From: an uncultured Porphyromonadaceae bacterium
GTDB taxonomy: Bacteria; Bacteroidota; Bacteroidia; Bacteroidales; Muribaculaceae
Direction: 5' to 3'
Assembly (NCBI GenBank): GCA_947177185.1
Contig: CAMWTJ010000003.1
Coordinates: 45,169-109,168 of the forward strand
DNA: 64,000 nucleotides
Shown: positions 9,499 to 20,400 of the stretch, one piece after another
Layout of the letters: each line of letters opens with the position of its first letter
Numbering within the stretch: position 1 is the stretch's first letter
Translations under genes and position numbers: made by a program
The notes under the pieces: generated by a model
What the model was told of the DNA's origin: nothing
What the model saw: only the letters and a program-made list of their open reading frames with translations
Database searches by the model: none

Positions 9499-11616
9499 TT
9501 ACTTGATAAGGCCGCGGTTGCGGAGCAGAGGCTCTACGCCGGGCTCGTGGCCGCGGAAACGCACGTAAAGCTCCATGGGAGCGGCGCTGCCGCCCATTTC
9601 GAGCACATTGCTCTTGAACGAACGCGCTGTTTCGGGATCGAAGATTCCTTTTTCCTTGAAAAGTTCGAAGCCATCGGTGTCGAGCACCTCGGCCCACAGG
9701 TAAGTATAGTAGCCGGAGGCATAGCCGTCGCTGCCGAATACGTGCTTGAAATAGGGCGAGCGATAGCGGAATGTGAGTTCGGCGGGCATGCCGAGGTCAT
9801 CGGCCACTTTTTTCTCAAAAGCGAGCACGTCTACGTCGCCCTCGGGATTAAGCTTGCCGTACTGGAGGTCGAGCAGCGCGGCACCTGCGAGTTCGGCGGT
9901 GGCGAAGCCCTGGTTGTGGGTGGCGGCAGCCTGCAGTTTTTCTATGAGCTCGTCGGGAATCACCTCGCCGGTCTTATAGTGGTGGGCATAGCTGCGGAGC
10001 AGTTCGGGCTCCATGGCCCAATGCTCGTGAATCTGCGAAGGAAGCTCCACAAAATCGCGGTCGACGTTTGTTCCGGCCTGCATTTTGTAGCGTGCGCGCG
10101 AAAGCATGCCGTGGAGGCCGTGGCCGAACTCATGGAACATGGTTTCCACCTCGTCGAGCGTAAGAAGCGAGGGCAGTTCGGCTGTGGGACGGGTGAAATT
10201 GCCGACGTTGAATATCACGGGACGCGAAGAGGTGCCGTCGGGCTCGGTCCACGAACCCTTGAACTCGCTCATCCATGCGCCCTGACGCTTGCTGGGGCGT
10301 GCGAAATAGTCGGTCATGAACACAGCGATGTGCTCGCCTGTGGCGGCGTCGGTCACGTCGTAGACCTTTACCTCATCGTAGTATTTGGGAGCGTCGGGCA
10401 TCTCGGTGAATTTGATGCCATAAAGGCGCTCGGCCATGCCGAATATGCCCTGACGCACGCTGTCGACGGCGAAATAAGCCCTTACGGCTGATTCGTCGAG
10501 GTCGTACTTTTTCTGACGCACTTTCTCGGCGTAATAGTAGTAGTCCCACGGTTTGATTTTCACACCCTTGCCTTCGCTGTCGGCTATGGCCTGCATCTCC
10601 GCCACTTCTTCCTTGACTTTGGCTACTGCCGGGGTCCAGATTTGCTTCAGAAGCGATTCGGCGGCTTCAACGCTGCCTGCCATCACATTGTCGGTCATGT
10701 ACGAGCCGTAGTCCTTGAAGCCCAGGAGCTGCGCTTTTTTGGAGCGTGCCTGGAGTATCTTGTTGATTACGGGAAGGTTGTTGAACTCGCCTTCGGTGGC
10801 CTGCGTGGTGTAGCCCTCGTAGATGCGGCGGCGGAGGTCGCGGTTTTCAGCAAACTGCAGCACCGGCAGACGGCTCGGAGCATGCAGCGTGAACACCCAT
10901 TTGCCCTTTTCGCCGCGCGCTTCGGCTTCTTCGGCAGCCACAGCCACTGTGCTGGCAGGCAGACCTGCGATTTCGGCCTCATCTTCCACCACTACAGCAA
11001 AAGAGTTGGTTGCGTTGAGCAGATTTTTGTTGAATTGCAGATAGAGGTCGGCCAGTTCGCCGTTGATGGCCTTGAGCTCTTCCTTGCGCTCGGCATCCAG
11101 CAGGGCGCCATTGCGGGTGAAGTCCTTGTACATCTTCTCCACAGCCAGACGCTGGTCCGACGCCAGATCAAGACTGTCGCGGCGGTCGTACAGATATTTG
11201 ACACGCTCAAACAGTTTGTCGTTCATCATCATCTCGTCGGCATGGGCCTGATAAGCGGGATAGAATTTCTCGGCTATCTCCATCATTTCGGGCGAGGAAT
11301 TGCTCTCCTCAAGGGCCGCGAAGACGAGTACCACGCGGTCGAGTATCTCGCCGGTGCGGTCGAGTGCCAGTATGGTGTTGTCGAACGTGGGCACCGAGTC
11401 GTTGTCGGTGATGGCTTTTATCTGCTCGTTCTGCTGCTCGATACCGGCCTGCAGAGCAGGCATATAGTCGTCGTAGCTGATCTGGTCAAACGGCGGAATC
11501 TCGTACGGTGTGGTGTAATCCGCCAGAAACGGGTTCTGATGCATTTCTTGCTTTTTACAGCCCGGAGCCACGACCAGGGCCGCAGCCAGCAAGGCGGTTG
11601 TAAGACTGTGTTTCAT
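9499..11616 (-). CDS. M3 family metallopeptidase (Dcp-like peptidyl-dipeptidase), probable lipoprotein
   Basis: HEFGH zinc motif (MFHEFGHGLHGMLS); N-terminal lipobox-like VAPGCKK. Confidence 0.92.
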   Translation of the reverse strand: MKHSLTTALLAAALVVAPGCKKQEMHQNPFLADYTTPYEIPPFDQISYDDYMPALQAGIEQQNEQIKAITDNDSVPTFDNTILALDRTGEILDRVVLVFAALEESNSSPEMMEIAEKFYPAYQAHADEMMMNDKLFERVKYLYDRRDSLDLASDQRLAVEKMYKDFTRNGALLDAERKEELKAINGELADLYLQFNKNLLNATNSFAVVVEDEAEIAGLPASTVAVAAEEAEARGEKGKWVFTLHAPSRLPVLQFAENRDLRRRIYEGYTTQATEGEFNNLPVINKILQARSKKAQLLGFKDYGSYMTDNVMAGSVEAAESLLKQIWTPAVAKVKEEVAEMQAIADSEGKGVKIKPWDYYYYAEKVRQKKYDLDESAVRAYFAVDSVRQGIFGMAERLYGIKFTEMPDAPKYYDEVKVYDVTDAATGEHIAVFMTDYFARPSKRQGAWMSEFKGSWTEPDGTSSRPVIFNVGNFTRPTAELPSLLTLDEVETMFHEFGHGLHGMLSRARYKMQAGTNVDRDFVELPSQIHEHWAMEPELLRSYAHHYKTGEVIPDELIEKLQAAATHNQGFATAELAGAALLDLQYGKLNPEGDVDVLAFEKKVADDLGMPAELTFRYRSPYFKHVFGSDGYASGYYTYLWAEVLDTDGFELFKEKGIFDPETARSFKSNVLEMGGSAAPMELYVRFRGHEPGVEPLLRNRGLIK

Positions 11617-11645
11617 TAGCTCTTGGTTTATATTATTAATGTGAT

Positions 11646-12776
11646 TTATCTATTGTCGGCAGCATCGCTGTCCCACACAAAAGTAGTGAGCAGCGGGTAA
11701 TGGTCGGAATAGCGCTTTCCGCCACGCTCCACATCCACCGGGCGCAGGTCGCCGCGCCACAGCACATGGTCTATGCGGAAATAAAATCGATTGTCGTTGT
11801 ACGTCCACACCGGTCCGAATCCCACCTCAGGCCAGACTTCGCGCATACCGATATCGGCGAGCGTCCGCAAAGTATAGCAGCCCGGCACATCGTTGAAATC
11901 GCCGCACACTATCACGTTGCGGCCGCCATAATGCTCCACATAGCGGCACAGCATATGCGCCTGCTCGGCACGGAACCGCGCTGCCTGCTCCAGTTTGCCG
12001 AGCACGCTGTGGCGCAGCACGCCGGCTTCATCGGTATGCAGCCGCGTGATATCGCGGTAGGCCTCCTTGTCGTCGCTCGAAAGATTGTAGCTCTGCATGT
12101 GCACGCTGAACACGGCAAGTCTGCGACCTTCCACCTCAAGCACATAGCCTGCGGCATCGAAGTAGCTGCCGGGCTCGCCGCGCGTATCCATACGTATGGG
12201 CGTGAGGGGATATTTCGAAAGTATGGCCCCGGCATATCCGCCCAGCACCACATAGGGATAACGCGCGTGCAGCGAGTCAAGCTGCTCGCCGGTCATGAAT
12301 ATCTCGGGCTGCCGTTCGAAAAATTTCACTTCCTGAAGGCACACTACGTCGGCATCGGCGTCGAGTATGTAAGAAAGCGTAGGGTTTCTTGCCCCGGCAT
12401 ATTCGCCCGTGCGGTCTACAAAATTGTAGGTATTATACGTCATAAGCGTGAACACACGTTCCACCGGCGTGCCGTCGGGTATGCCTCCGCCTATGTTGAG
12501 CGGACATGTGGCCCACACCATAGGCCCGGTGGCGGCGATAGCGGCAAGCAACACGAGCGACGTCTTGCGCCACCATATGAAATCGACGACCAGCAACAGA
12601 GCCGTGAGGCACAGCCATATCGGAAACGTAAGCACCGCTATGCCGGCAAGCGGATATTCCGCGGGAGGCACACACCCCGAGTAGGCCGTCACGAAAAGTC
12701 CGGCTCCCACCAGCAGATTGAGAACCAGCATTGACGCATTGACTGCGCGACGAAACACACCCGGACGCGTACTCAT
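11646..12776 (-). CDS. Membrane-anchored endonuclease/exonuclease/phosphatase family protein
   Basis: Three N-terminal TM segments, then an EEP fold (TYNTYNF, CLQEVKF, CGDFND, SDHYPL). Confidence 0.85.
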   Translation of the reverse strand: MSTRPGVFRRAVNASMLVLNLLVGAGLFVTAYSGCVPPAEYPLAGIAVLTFPIWLCLTALLLVVDFIWWRKTSLVLLAAIAATGPMVWATCPLNIGGGIPDGTPVERVFTLMTYNTYNFVDRTGEYAGARNPTLSYILDADADVVCLQEVKFFERQPEIFMTGEQLDSLHARYPYVVLGGYAGAILSKYPLTPIRMDTRGEPGSYFDAAGYVLEVEGRRLAVFSVHMQSYNLSSDDKEAYRDITRLHTDEAGVLRHSVLGKLEQAARFRAEQAHMLCRYVEHYGGRNVIVCGDFNDVPGCYTLRTLADIGMREVWPEVGFGPVWTYNDNRFYFRIDHVLWRGDLRPVDVERGGKRYSDHYPLLTTFVWDSDAADNR

Positions 12777-12779
12777 TCC

Positions 12780-13535
12780 CTACCCTTGTTTTTTCACCTT
12801 GTGCGACAATTCGAACAAACGCTTTTTGTCGCGGCTCGAAAGAGCGTTGTAGCCCGACACGCGCACTTTGTCGAGAAGCGCGTCGAGCTCAGCACGCATA
12901 TCGGCGCGCGAGCGTCCGCACACTCCGAAAATTCCTGATACACGGCCACGCATGCCGAAGGCGACACCGAACACCGCGCCTCCGGCGTGCGCCACATTGC
13001 TGGCTACGCTGCCGGTAAGGCCCACGCAGAACAGCGCCACCATGGCCACGACAATCCATTTCACACGCACAGGCCCCAAAGGCCACACATTGAGCTGCAT
13101 GTCCGGCACCTCGAAAGCCACGGCCACAGCCACAGCTATAACCGCCGACGACGCACCCATGAGCGTGGCCGTGCCGAGCGCGGGCACGAGCGCATACACC
13201 GCCACAAATGCCAAAGCGCCGACAAGACCTCCGCCGAGATAACACAACCACAGCGAACGGCCCGAAGCGAACTGCAGCATTATGCGTCCGAAGCAATACA
13301 GCCACAGCATATTGAACAGCAGATGCAACACATCGGCCTGCACGAACATATAAGTGACAGGGGTCCACGGATGCGAAACAGTCGCCAAAGCGCCTGAAGG
13401 CAGCGCGAGTGCCGCCGTAAAGGACCCGTCGGTGAAATAGTTGCCCACGGCAACCACCGCCAGCACGGCAGTGTTGAGCGCGATAAGCACATGAAGAGCG
13501 CCTGCCGAACGCAGTTTAGAAAAACCACCGACCAT
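12780..13535 (-). CDS. Rhomboid family intramembrane protease (GASS variant)
   Basis: MGASSAVIA and NVAHAGG motifs; six or more TM segments. Confidence 0.82.
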   Translation of the reverse strand: MVGGFSKLRSAGALHVLIALNTAVLAVVAVGNYFTDGSFTAALALPSGALATVSHPWTPVTYMFVQADVLHLLFNMLWLYCFGRIMLQFASGRSLWLCYLGGGLVGALAFVAVYALVPALGTATLMGASSAVIAVAVAVAFEVPDMQLNVWPLGPVRVKWIVVAMVALFCVGLTGSVASNVAHAGGAVFGVAFGMRGRVSGIFGVCGRSRADMRAELDALLDKVRVSGYNALSSRDKKRLFELSHKVKKQG

Positions 13536-14268
13536 TGAACGTGCCTTTTTTCTTCCAGTAAAGAATCATCACAAGGCCTATCAACATGCCGCCGAGATGT
13601 GCGAAATGCGCCACGTTGTCGGCCACACCGCCCAGTCCGAGCGACAGTTCAAGCAGCCCGTAGCCTGCCACAAACCATTTTGCCTTGATGGGAACGGGTA
13701 TGAACCACATGTATATAGGCTGATTGGGAAACAGCATGCCGAACGCGAGCAGCACGCCGAATATGGCGCCCGAGGCGCCCACCAGCGGCGTATTTACCAA
13801 AGCATTAAGGGTGGCAGCCGTCACATCGGTATATATCCGCCCCTGCTGCATGAGTGTCCATCCCTGGTCTATGATATAGTCGGCAGCCTGGGGCGGAAAC
13901 ATGGCCATATATTTGTGCACAAAAACGGCGCTCACAGCCTCCTGAATAAGCCCGGCGCCGATTCCGCACGCCATATAGTACACAAGAAAACGCTCCGAAC
14001 CGAGCGCACGTTCTATCACACTGCCGAACATGACGAGAGCAAACATATTGAAAAACATATGTGTGAACCCGCCATGCAGAAACAGATACGTCACAAGCTG
14101 AAATGGCATATAGCCGGGCGACGAAAAATAATACATGGCGCACCAGCGCGTCACCGCGCGGTCGAGCTGCGGCACCAATGCCATGGCCAGCCACACCACG
14201 ATACAGATTCCGGCCAGATTTTTTGTAACCGGCGGGATTCGCTGAACAAAGCCCGAAAAGTAACTCAT
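13516..14268 (-). CDS. Rhomboid family intramembrane serine protease
   Basis: VGASGAIFG (catalytic Ser) and AHFAHLGG (catalytic His). Confidence 0.92.
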   Translation of the reverse strand: MSYFSGFVQRIPPVTKNLAGICIVVWLAMALVPQLDRAVTRWCAMYYFSSPGYMPFQLVTYLFLHGGFTHMFFNMFALVMFGSVIERALGSERFLVYYMACGIGAGLIQEAVSAVFVHKYMAMFPPQAADYIIDQGWTLMQQGRIYTDVTAATLNALVNTPLVGASGAIFGVLLAFGMLFPNQPIYMWFIPVPIKAKWFVAGYGLLELSLGLGGVADNVAHFAHLGGMLIGLVMILYWKKKGTFNGRWFF

Positions 14269-14421
14269 ATTATATTGACGTTAGCGTTTGAATAGCAGTT
14301 TTGCTCTACAAAATTATAAAAAAATAGCCGAAAGCACGTTATTTTTCGGCCAACGGTGGATAATTTTGAAATTTATGCGATTTTTTTAACAAAAATATAC
14401 GCAATATTCAGTTTTATGCCG

Positions 14422-14429
14422 TATATTTG
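14422..14429 (+). promoter_or_regulatory. -7 element of the HU promoter (TATATTTG)
   Basis: TATATTTG 35 nt upstream of the HU ATG. Confidence 0.5.
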
Positions 14430-14463
14430 CGCAATAAAACAAAACCAAATAAAATTTCATCCT

Positions 14464-14736
14464 ATGAACAAGACTGAGCTTATCAACGCAATTGCAGAGA
14501 AAGCAAACCTGACCAAGGCCGACGCAAAGGCCGCTCTCGACGCAACAACCGCCGCTATCGCTGAAGCACTCGCCGCCAACGACAAAGTAGCCCTCGTAGG
14601 CTTTGGCACATTCTCCGTAAGCGAAAAGGGAGAACGCACCGGCATCAACCCCCGCACCAAAGAAACCATCACCATCGCCGCCCGCAAGGCCGTTAAATTC
14701 AAAGCCGGCAGCGAGCTCAACGACGCCGTTAAATAA
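14464..14736 (+). CDS. HU family DNA-binding protein
   Basis: MNKTELINAIAEKANLTKADAKAALD...GFGTFSVSEKGERTGINPRTKE; start moved from 14356 to 14464. Confidence 0.95.
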   Translation: MNKTELINAIAEKANLTKADAKAALDATTAAIAEALAANDKVALVGFGTFSVSEKGERTGINPRTKETITIAARKAVKFKAGSELNDAVK

Positions 14737-14757
14737 TCAACTCGCCATACAGCCATA

Positions 14758-14796
14758 GCGGCCGGGCCCCAGCAAGGGGCTCGGCCGCATCTTTTT
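14758..14796 (+). terminator. Rho-independent terminator of the HU gene
   Basis: GCGGCCGGGCCCC / GGGGCTCGGCCGC stem, then ATCTTTTTAA. Confidence 0.85.
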
Positions 14797-14958
14797 AATG
14801 CTCTTTTAATGCTCTGCGAGGATATTTATTCCAAAAAATGCGACATATCGGACAACCCTTCAGCACGTTGTATTAAAATATGTTAGAATATCGGCACATC
14901 AGTCGCGTTTCGCGATTTTTTTCGCAATTTTGCATGCAGAAATCCCAACAGTGCAGAT

Positions 14959-16365
14959 ATGTTCAGAACCATACTTTCCGCTGCCGCGATGCTCGTGGCA
15001 GCAGCCGCAAACGCACAGTCGCCGCTGACGCTTGACCAGTGCATCGCCATCGCATTAAGCGAAAGCCCTGTGGTGCAGGTGGCCGACATGGAAATAAAAC
15101 GCGTAGACTACTCACGCACCGAAACACTCTCGCAGCTTTTCCCGCAGGTGAATTTCGGAGCCAACTACTCACGCATGCTCGCCAAACAGGTGATGTATAT
15201 GAGCATGGACGGCGGATTCGGCCAGCAAGGCTCCGCCGGCGGCGACAGCTCTGAAGAAGCCGCATCGGCCTCCTCGCGGAAAAGCGGCAGCGAAACCGGC
15301 ATTAAAATGGGCCTCGACAACAGCTATCAGATAGGTTTTTCCGCATCTGTGCCTCTGATAGCCCCGCAGCTGTGGAAATCGCTCAAACTGAGCGACTCGC
15401 AGATTCTGCAGTCGGTGGAGCAGGCACGTGCGTCGCGCCTCGACCTCGTCAACCAGATTAAGGACGCCTACTACGCGCTCATGCTCGCCACCGATTCGCG
15501 CGCCGTGGTGCAGGAAAGCTACGACATGGCTGCATTTACCCACGAGATGTACACAAAGCAGTTTGAAGCGGGAGCTGCCAGCGACTACGACGTGCTGCGC
15601 ACATCCGTGGCCATGAAAAACATCGAGCCGGAGCTCATGCAGGCCGACATTGCCATCAGGCAGGCTCGTCTGCAGCTGCTCGTGCTGATGGGAGTGGACG
15701 CCGATTTCCCGCTGGAAATAGCCGGACGGCTGTCGGATTATGAGTCCACCATGTTTGACGAAACAATGGCCATCGAATCTGATTTCTCGCAAAACGGCAG
15801 CCTGGTGCAGAACACCCTGCAGACACGCATGCTGCGCGACGCTCTCGATGTGCAGCGCATGGCGTGGTACCCCACCCTTTCCGCAAGCATCAACTACTAT
15901 TGGAACAGCAACAGCAACGGCTCGCCGTTCAAGAATTTCAGATGGAGCAACTCCTCGTCGTTCGGCCTGTCGCTGTCGATGCCGCTGCTGACTGGCGGCG
16001 CACGCTACAGCCGCATACGCCAGGCGCGCGTGCAGCTCATCGAGGCTGAGCTTCAGCGCGAGAACATAGAGCGGAACGTAGGCATGCAGGTGCAGCTCGC
16101 CATAGACAATGTGCGCATGAATGTGCGGCAGATATCGTCCTCGTCAGAGAGCGTGGCGCAGGCTGAGCGTGCCCACGACATCATGGAGCGCTCGTTTGCC
16201 ATCGGAGCCGCCAGCTATCTCGACCTGCGCGACAGCGAACTGGCGCTCACCCGTTCGCGCCTTGCCTACTACCAGAGCATCTACAACTATCTCGTGGCGG
16301 GCAGCCAGCTTGAACTGCTGCGCGGCACAGCACCCCTCGCACAATACGAATCCATCGTCAAATAA
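14959..16365 (+). CDS. TolC family outer membrane efflux protein
   Basis: Signal peptide and TolC repeats (LTLDQCIAIALSESPVVQ; SYLDLRDSELALTRSRLAYYQSIYNY). Confidence 0.92.
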   Translation: MFRTILSAAAMLVAAAANAQSPLTLDQCIAIALSESPVVQVADMEIKRVDYSRTETLSQLFPQVNFGANYSRMLAKQVMYMSMDGGFGQQGSAGGDSSEEAASASSRKSGSETGIKMGLDNSYQIGFSASVPLIAPQLWKSLKLSDSQILQSVEQARASRLDLVNQIKDAYYALMLATDSRAVVQESYDMAAFTHEMYTKQFEAGAASDYDVLRTSVAMKNIEPELMQADIAIRQARLQLLVLMGVDADFPLEIAGRLSDYESTMFDETMAIESDFSQNGSLVQNTLQTRMLRDALDVQRMAWYPTLSASINYYWNSNSNGSPFKNFRWSNSSSFGLSLSMPLLTGGARYSRIRQARVQLIEAELQRENIERNVGMQVQLAIDNVRMNVRQISSSSESVAQAERAHDIMERSFAIGAASYLDLRDSELALTRSRLAYYQSIYNYLVAGSQLELLRGTAPLAQYESIVK

Positions 16366-16385
16366 CATACACATCCATCACAATA

Positions 16386-17420
16386 ATGTACCGCCCCACC
16401 ATCTACCGCTATTGCATGATAGCCATCGCTGCAGCCGCGTTTACGGCTTGCGGCGGCAAAGACAGAGAAACCGCCGCCGATGCCCATCAGGAAGAATTGC
16501 CCCGCGTGGAAATTGATTTCGCGCAGACGCGCGAAGTGCCGCAGCTCAAGGAATACACCGCCAACGTTGAGGCCTACAACGTGAATAATATCTCGCCCGC
16601 AGCCCCCAACCGCATCAAAACGATAGCAGTGGAAACAGGCGACCCTGTGCGCCGCGGGCAAGTGCTTGTCACGCTCGACCCTGCCAATCTCGACCAGCTC
16701 AAAATCAACCTTGACCAGACAGAGCGCGAGTACAACCGCGCACTCACGCTGCTTGAGATAGGTGCAGGCACGCAGCAGGCGGTAGACCAGCTGAAGGCTC
16801 AGCTCGACGCCGCACGCACGCAGTATGCCAACGCAAAAGAAAACACCGTGCTCACGTCGCCCGTGACAGGCGTGGTGACCGCGCGCAACTACGATCCCGG
16901 CGACATGACGGCCTCTCTGCCGGTGCTCACCGTAGGACAGCTCTCGCCCGTAGTCAAAGTGATAATCAACGCCACCGAATCCGACCTCACGAGCGTGCAC
17001 CGCGGCATGCCGGTGAAAGTGATGTTCGACGCGCTGCCCGACGAAACGTTCGCCGGCACAGTAGCGCGCATATATCCCTCCGTCGACCCGGCCACGCGCA
17101 CTTTCGAAGCTGAGATTCAGATCAAGAACCCCGGCGAGCGTCTGCGCCCCGGCATGTTTGCCAGAGTGGAAATAGACCACGGCTCGCAGAGCCGCGTGGT
17201 GGTGCCCGACAGAGCTGTAGTGAAACAGACAGGCAGCGGCAACCGCTATGTGTACGTGCTGCACGGCGACCGCGTGAGCTTCAACCGCGTAGAACTCGGC
17301 CGTCGCCTCGGCGATGCCTACGAGCTCATAAGTGGCGTGAACGACGGCGACACCGTGGTGATTTCCGGCCAGAGCCGTCTGGCCGACGGCATAGCCGTAG
17401 ACGTGCTCGAAACGAAATAA
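16386..17420 (+). CDS. Efflux RND transporter periplasmic adaptor (MFP) subunit
   Basis: Lipobox FTACGGK; lipoyl/HlyD-like domain (ETGDPVRRGQVLVTLDP). Confidence 0.93.
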   Translation: MYRPTIYRYCMIAIAAAAFTACGGKDRETAADAHQEELPRVEIDFAQTREVPQLKEYTANVEAYNVNNISPAAPNRIKTIAVETGDPVRRGQVLVTLDPANLDQLKINLDQTEREYNRALTLLEIGAGTQQAVDQLKAQLDAARTQYANAKENTVLTSPVTGVVTARNYDPGDMTASLPVLTVGQLSPVVKVIINATESDLTSVHRGMPVKVMFDALPDETFAGTVARIYPSVDPATRTFEAEIQIKNPGERLRPGMFARVEIDHGSQSRVVVPDRAVVKQTGSGNRYVYVLHGDRVSFNRVELGRRLGDAYELISGVNDGDTVVISGQSRLADGIAVDVLETK

Positions 17421-17449
17421 TCCGACAACGCGCTTAACACTTTTTCCAC

Positions 17450-20400
17450 ATGAGCCTATACGGAAACGCGGTAAGACGCCCCATCATGACCACACTGTGC
17501 TTTGTGGCGGTTGTGATTCTGGGTCTGTTTTCGCTTAACACACTCCCCATCGACCTCTACCCCGATGTCGAAACAAACACCCTCATGGTGATGACATCGT
17601 ATCAGGGCGCGAGCGCGCAGGACATCGAACAAAACGTCACGCGTCCGCTCGAAAACGTACTCAACTCCGTCAACGACCTCAAGCATATCACCTCCAAAAG
17701 CCGCGAGGGTATCTCCGTGATTACGCTCGAATTCGAATACGGCAAGGATATCGACGTGCTCACCAACGACGTGCGCGACAAGCTCGACCTGGTGTCGTCG
17801 TCGCTGCCCGACGATGTCGAGAATCCTACCATATTCAAGTTCTCGTCGGACATGATTCCGATTGTAATGCTGTCGGTGCGCGCTTCCGAGAGCATGCCCG
17901 GCCTCTACAAGATACTCGACGAAGCCGTGGCCAACCCGCTCGCGCGCATCAACGGAGTGGGCTCCGTGAGCATCTCGGGCGCGCCGAAGCGCGAAATACA
18001 CATCTATGCCGACCCTGCCCGACTTGAAGCCTACGGACTCACCATAGAGCAGATAGCCTCAGTGATTGCAGCCGAAAACCGCAACATCCCCGGAGGCTCC
18101 TTCGACATAGGTTCCGACACATATTCCATGCGCGTGCAGGGCGAGTTTTCCTCGTCGGACCAGATGGCCGGCGTGGTGGTAGGCTCGCGCAACGGGCGCA
18201 ACGTGTATCTGCGCGACGTGGCCCGCATCGACGATTCGCTCGAGGAGCGCGCCCAGCAGACCTACAACGACGGCGAAAAGGGCGCCATGATTATCATACA
18301 GAAGCAGAGCGGCGCCAATTCGGTGGAAATCTCCAACAAAGTGCTGGAAATCCTTCCGTCGATACAGAAGCGACTGCCCTCCGACGTAAAACTCGGCATA
18401 ATAGTGGATACGTCCGACAATATCCGCAACACCATAGCCTCGCTTGTGGAAACTGTGCTTTACGCGCTGCTTTTCGTGGTGATTGTGGTTTTCTTCTTCC
18501 TCGGACGCTGGCGCGCCACGCTCATTATCACCATCACCATACCGATTTCGCTCATAGCATCTTTCATATACCTTGCTGTCACGGGCAACTCTCTGAACAT
18601 CGTGTCGCTTTCGGCCCTGTCGATATCCATAGGCATGGTCGTGGACGATGCCATCGTGGTTCTTGAAAACGTGACCACACACATAGAGCGCGGCTCCGAC
18701 CCGCGCCAGGCGGCGGTGCACGGCACCAACGAGGTTGCCATATCCGTGGTGGCGTCCACACTCACCCTTATAGCCGTATTCTTCCCGCTGACACTCGTCA
18801 CGGGCATGACCGGCGTGCTGTTCCGCCAGCTCGGATGGATGGTCACCATCATGATGATTATATCCACTGTGTGCGCCCTGTCGCTCACCCCCATGCTCTG
18901 CAGCCTGCTGCTTCGCCGCCAGAACACACACGGACGCCTCTACAACCTGCTGTTCACGCCCGTCAACCGTGCGCTCGACGCTTTCGACCGCGGCTACGGA
19001 CGTCTGCTCACATGGGTCGTAAGCCACAAGCTTATCACGGCCGTAGTGTGTTTGGCCATATTTTTCGGCTCGCTCGGACTGCTTAAAAACGTGGGCACGG
19101 AGTTCTTCCCCACCGCCGACGACGGCCGCCTGAGCGTAAGCCTCGAGCTGCCCATCGGCACACGCGTGGAGATAGCGCAGGAGCTCACTCAGAAACTCGT
19201 GCAGGAATGGCGGGAAAAATACCCGGAAATCACCGTAATAAACTACACCACCGGCTCGGCCGACAGCGACAACACATTCGCCTCGCTGCGCGACAACGGC
19301 CCGCACATTATATCCATGAACATACGCCTGAGCGACCCCGGCGACCGCGAGCGCGGAATCACCGAGATAGCGGCCGCCATGCGCGCCGACCTGCGCGACT
19401 ATCCGCAGTACAAGAAAGCGCAGGTGCAGGTGGGCGGCGGCGCCGGCATGGCCGGACAGGCCACCATCGACTACGAAATCTACGGCTACGATTTCGAACT
19501 CACCGACACTGTGGCGCAACAGCTCAAGAGCATGCTCGAAAGCATACCCGGAACGGCCGACGTGTTCATATCGCGCTCAGACTATCAGCCCGAATATCAG
19601 GTGGATTTCGACCGCGAGAAACTCGCCATCTATGGCCTCAATCTGCAGACTGCGGCCACGTATCTGCGAAACCGCATCAACGGCACCATAGCCTCACGCT
19701 TCAGAGAAGACGGCGAGGAATACGACATCATGGTGATGTACGATCCCGCCCACCGACAGTCCATAGACGATATTGAGAACATACTCATTTACAACTCGGC
19801 AGGAAACGCCGTGCGCCTAAAAGACGTCGGCACAGTGGTGGAACGCGCCACTCCGCCCACCATCGAGCGCAAGGACCGCGAGCGCATAGTCACCGTGAAG
19901 ACCACCGTGCAGGATGTGCCCATGAGCCGCATTGTCGAGCAGTCGCAGGCGCGCATCGACAAGATGGATATACCGCAGGGTGTGAGCATACAGCTCAGCG
20001 GCAGCTATGAAGACCAGCAGGACTCGTTCCGCGACCTTCTCACCCTGGCCGTGCTGATTGTGATACTCGTCTACATCGTGATGGCAGCGCAGTTCGAAAG
20101 CTACACTTATCCGGCCATAATCATGACATCGCTTATGTTTGCGTTCTCGGGCGTATTCATAATACTTTGGCTCACAGGCCACACCCTCAACGTGATGAGT
20201 ATGATCGGAGCCATCATGCTCATAGGCATAGTAGTGAAAAACGGTATTGTGCTCATTGACTACATCACCCTCAACCGCGAGCGCGGCATGAGCATACGCC
20301 GGGCCGTGATTCTCGGCGGCGAGTCGCGCCTGCGCCCCGTTGTGATGACCACGCTCACCACCATACTCGGCATGGTGCCTATGGCCGTAGGCTCGGGCCA

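Noticed and set aside
18059-19519. 486-aa minus-strand ORF inside the RND permease gene
   Set aside because: Shadow ORF; His/Gly/Tyr/Val-rich composition, no start context.
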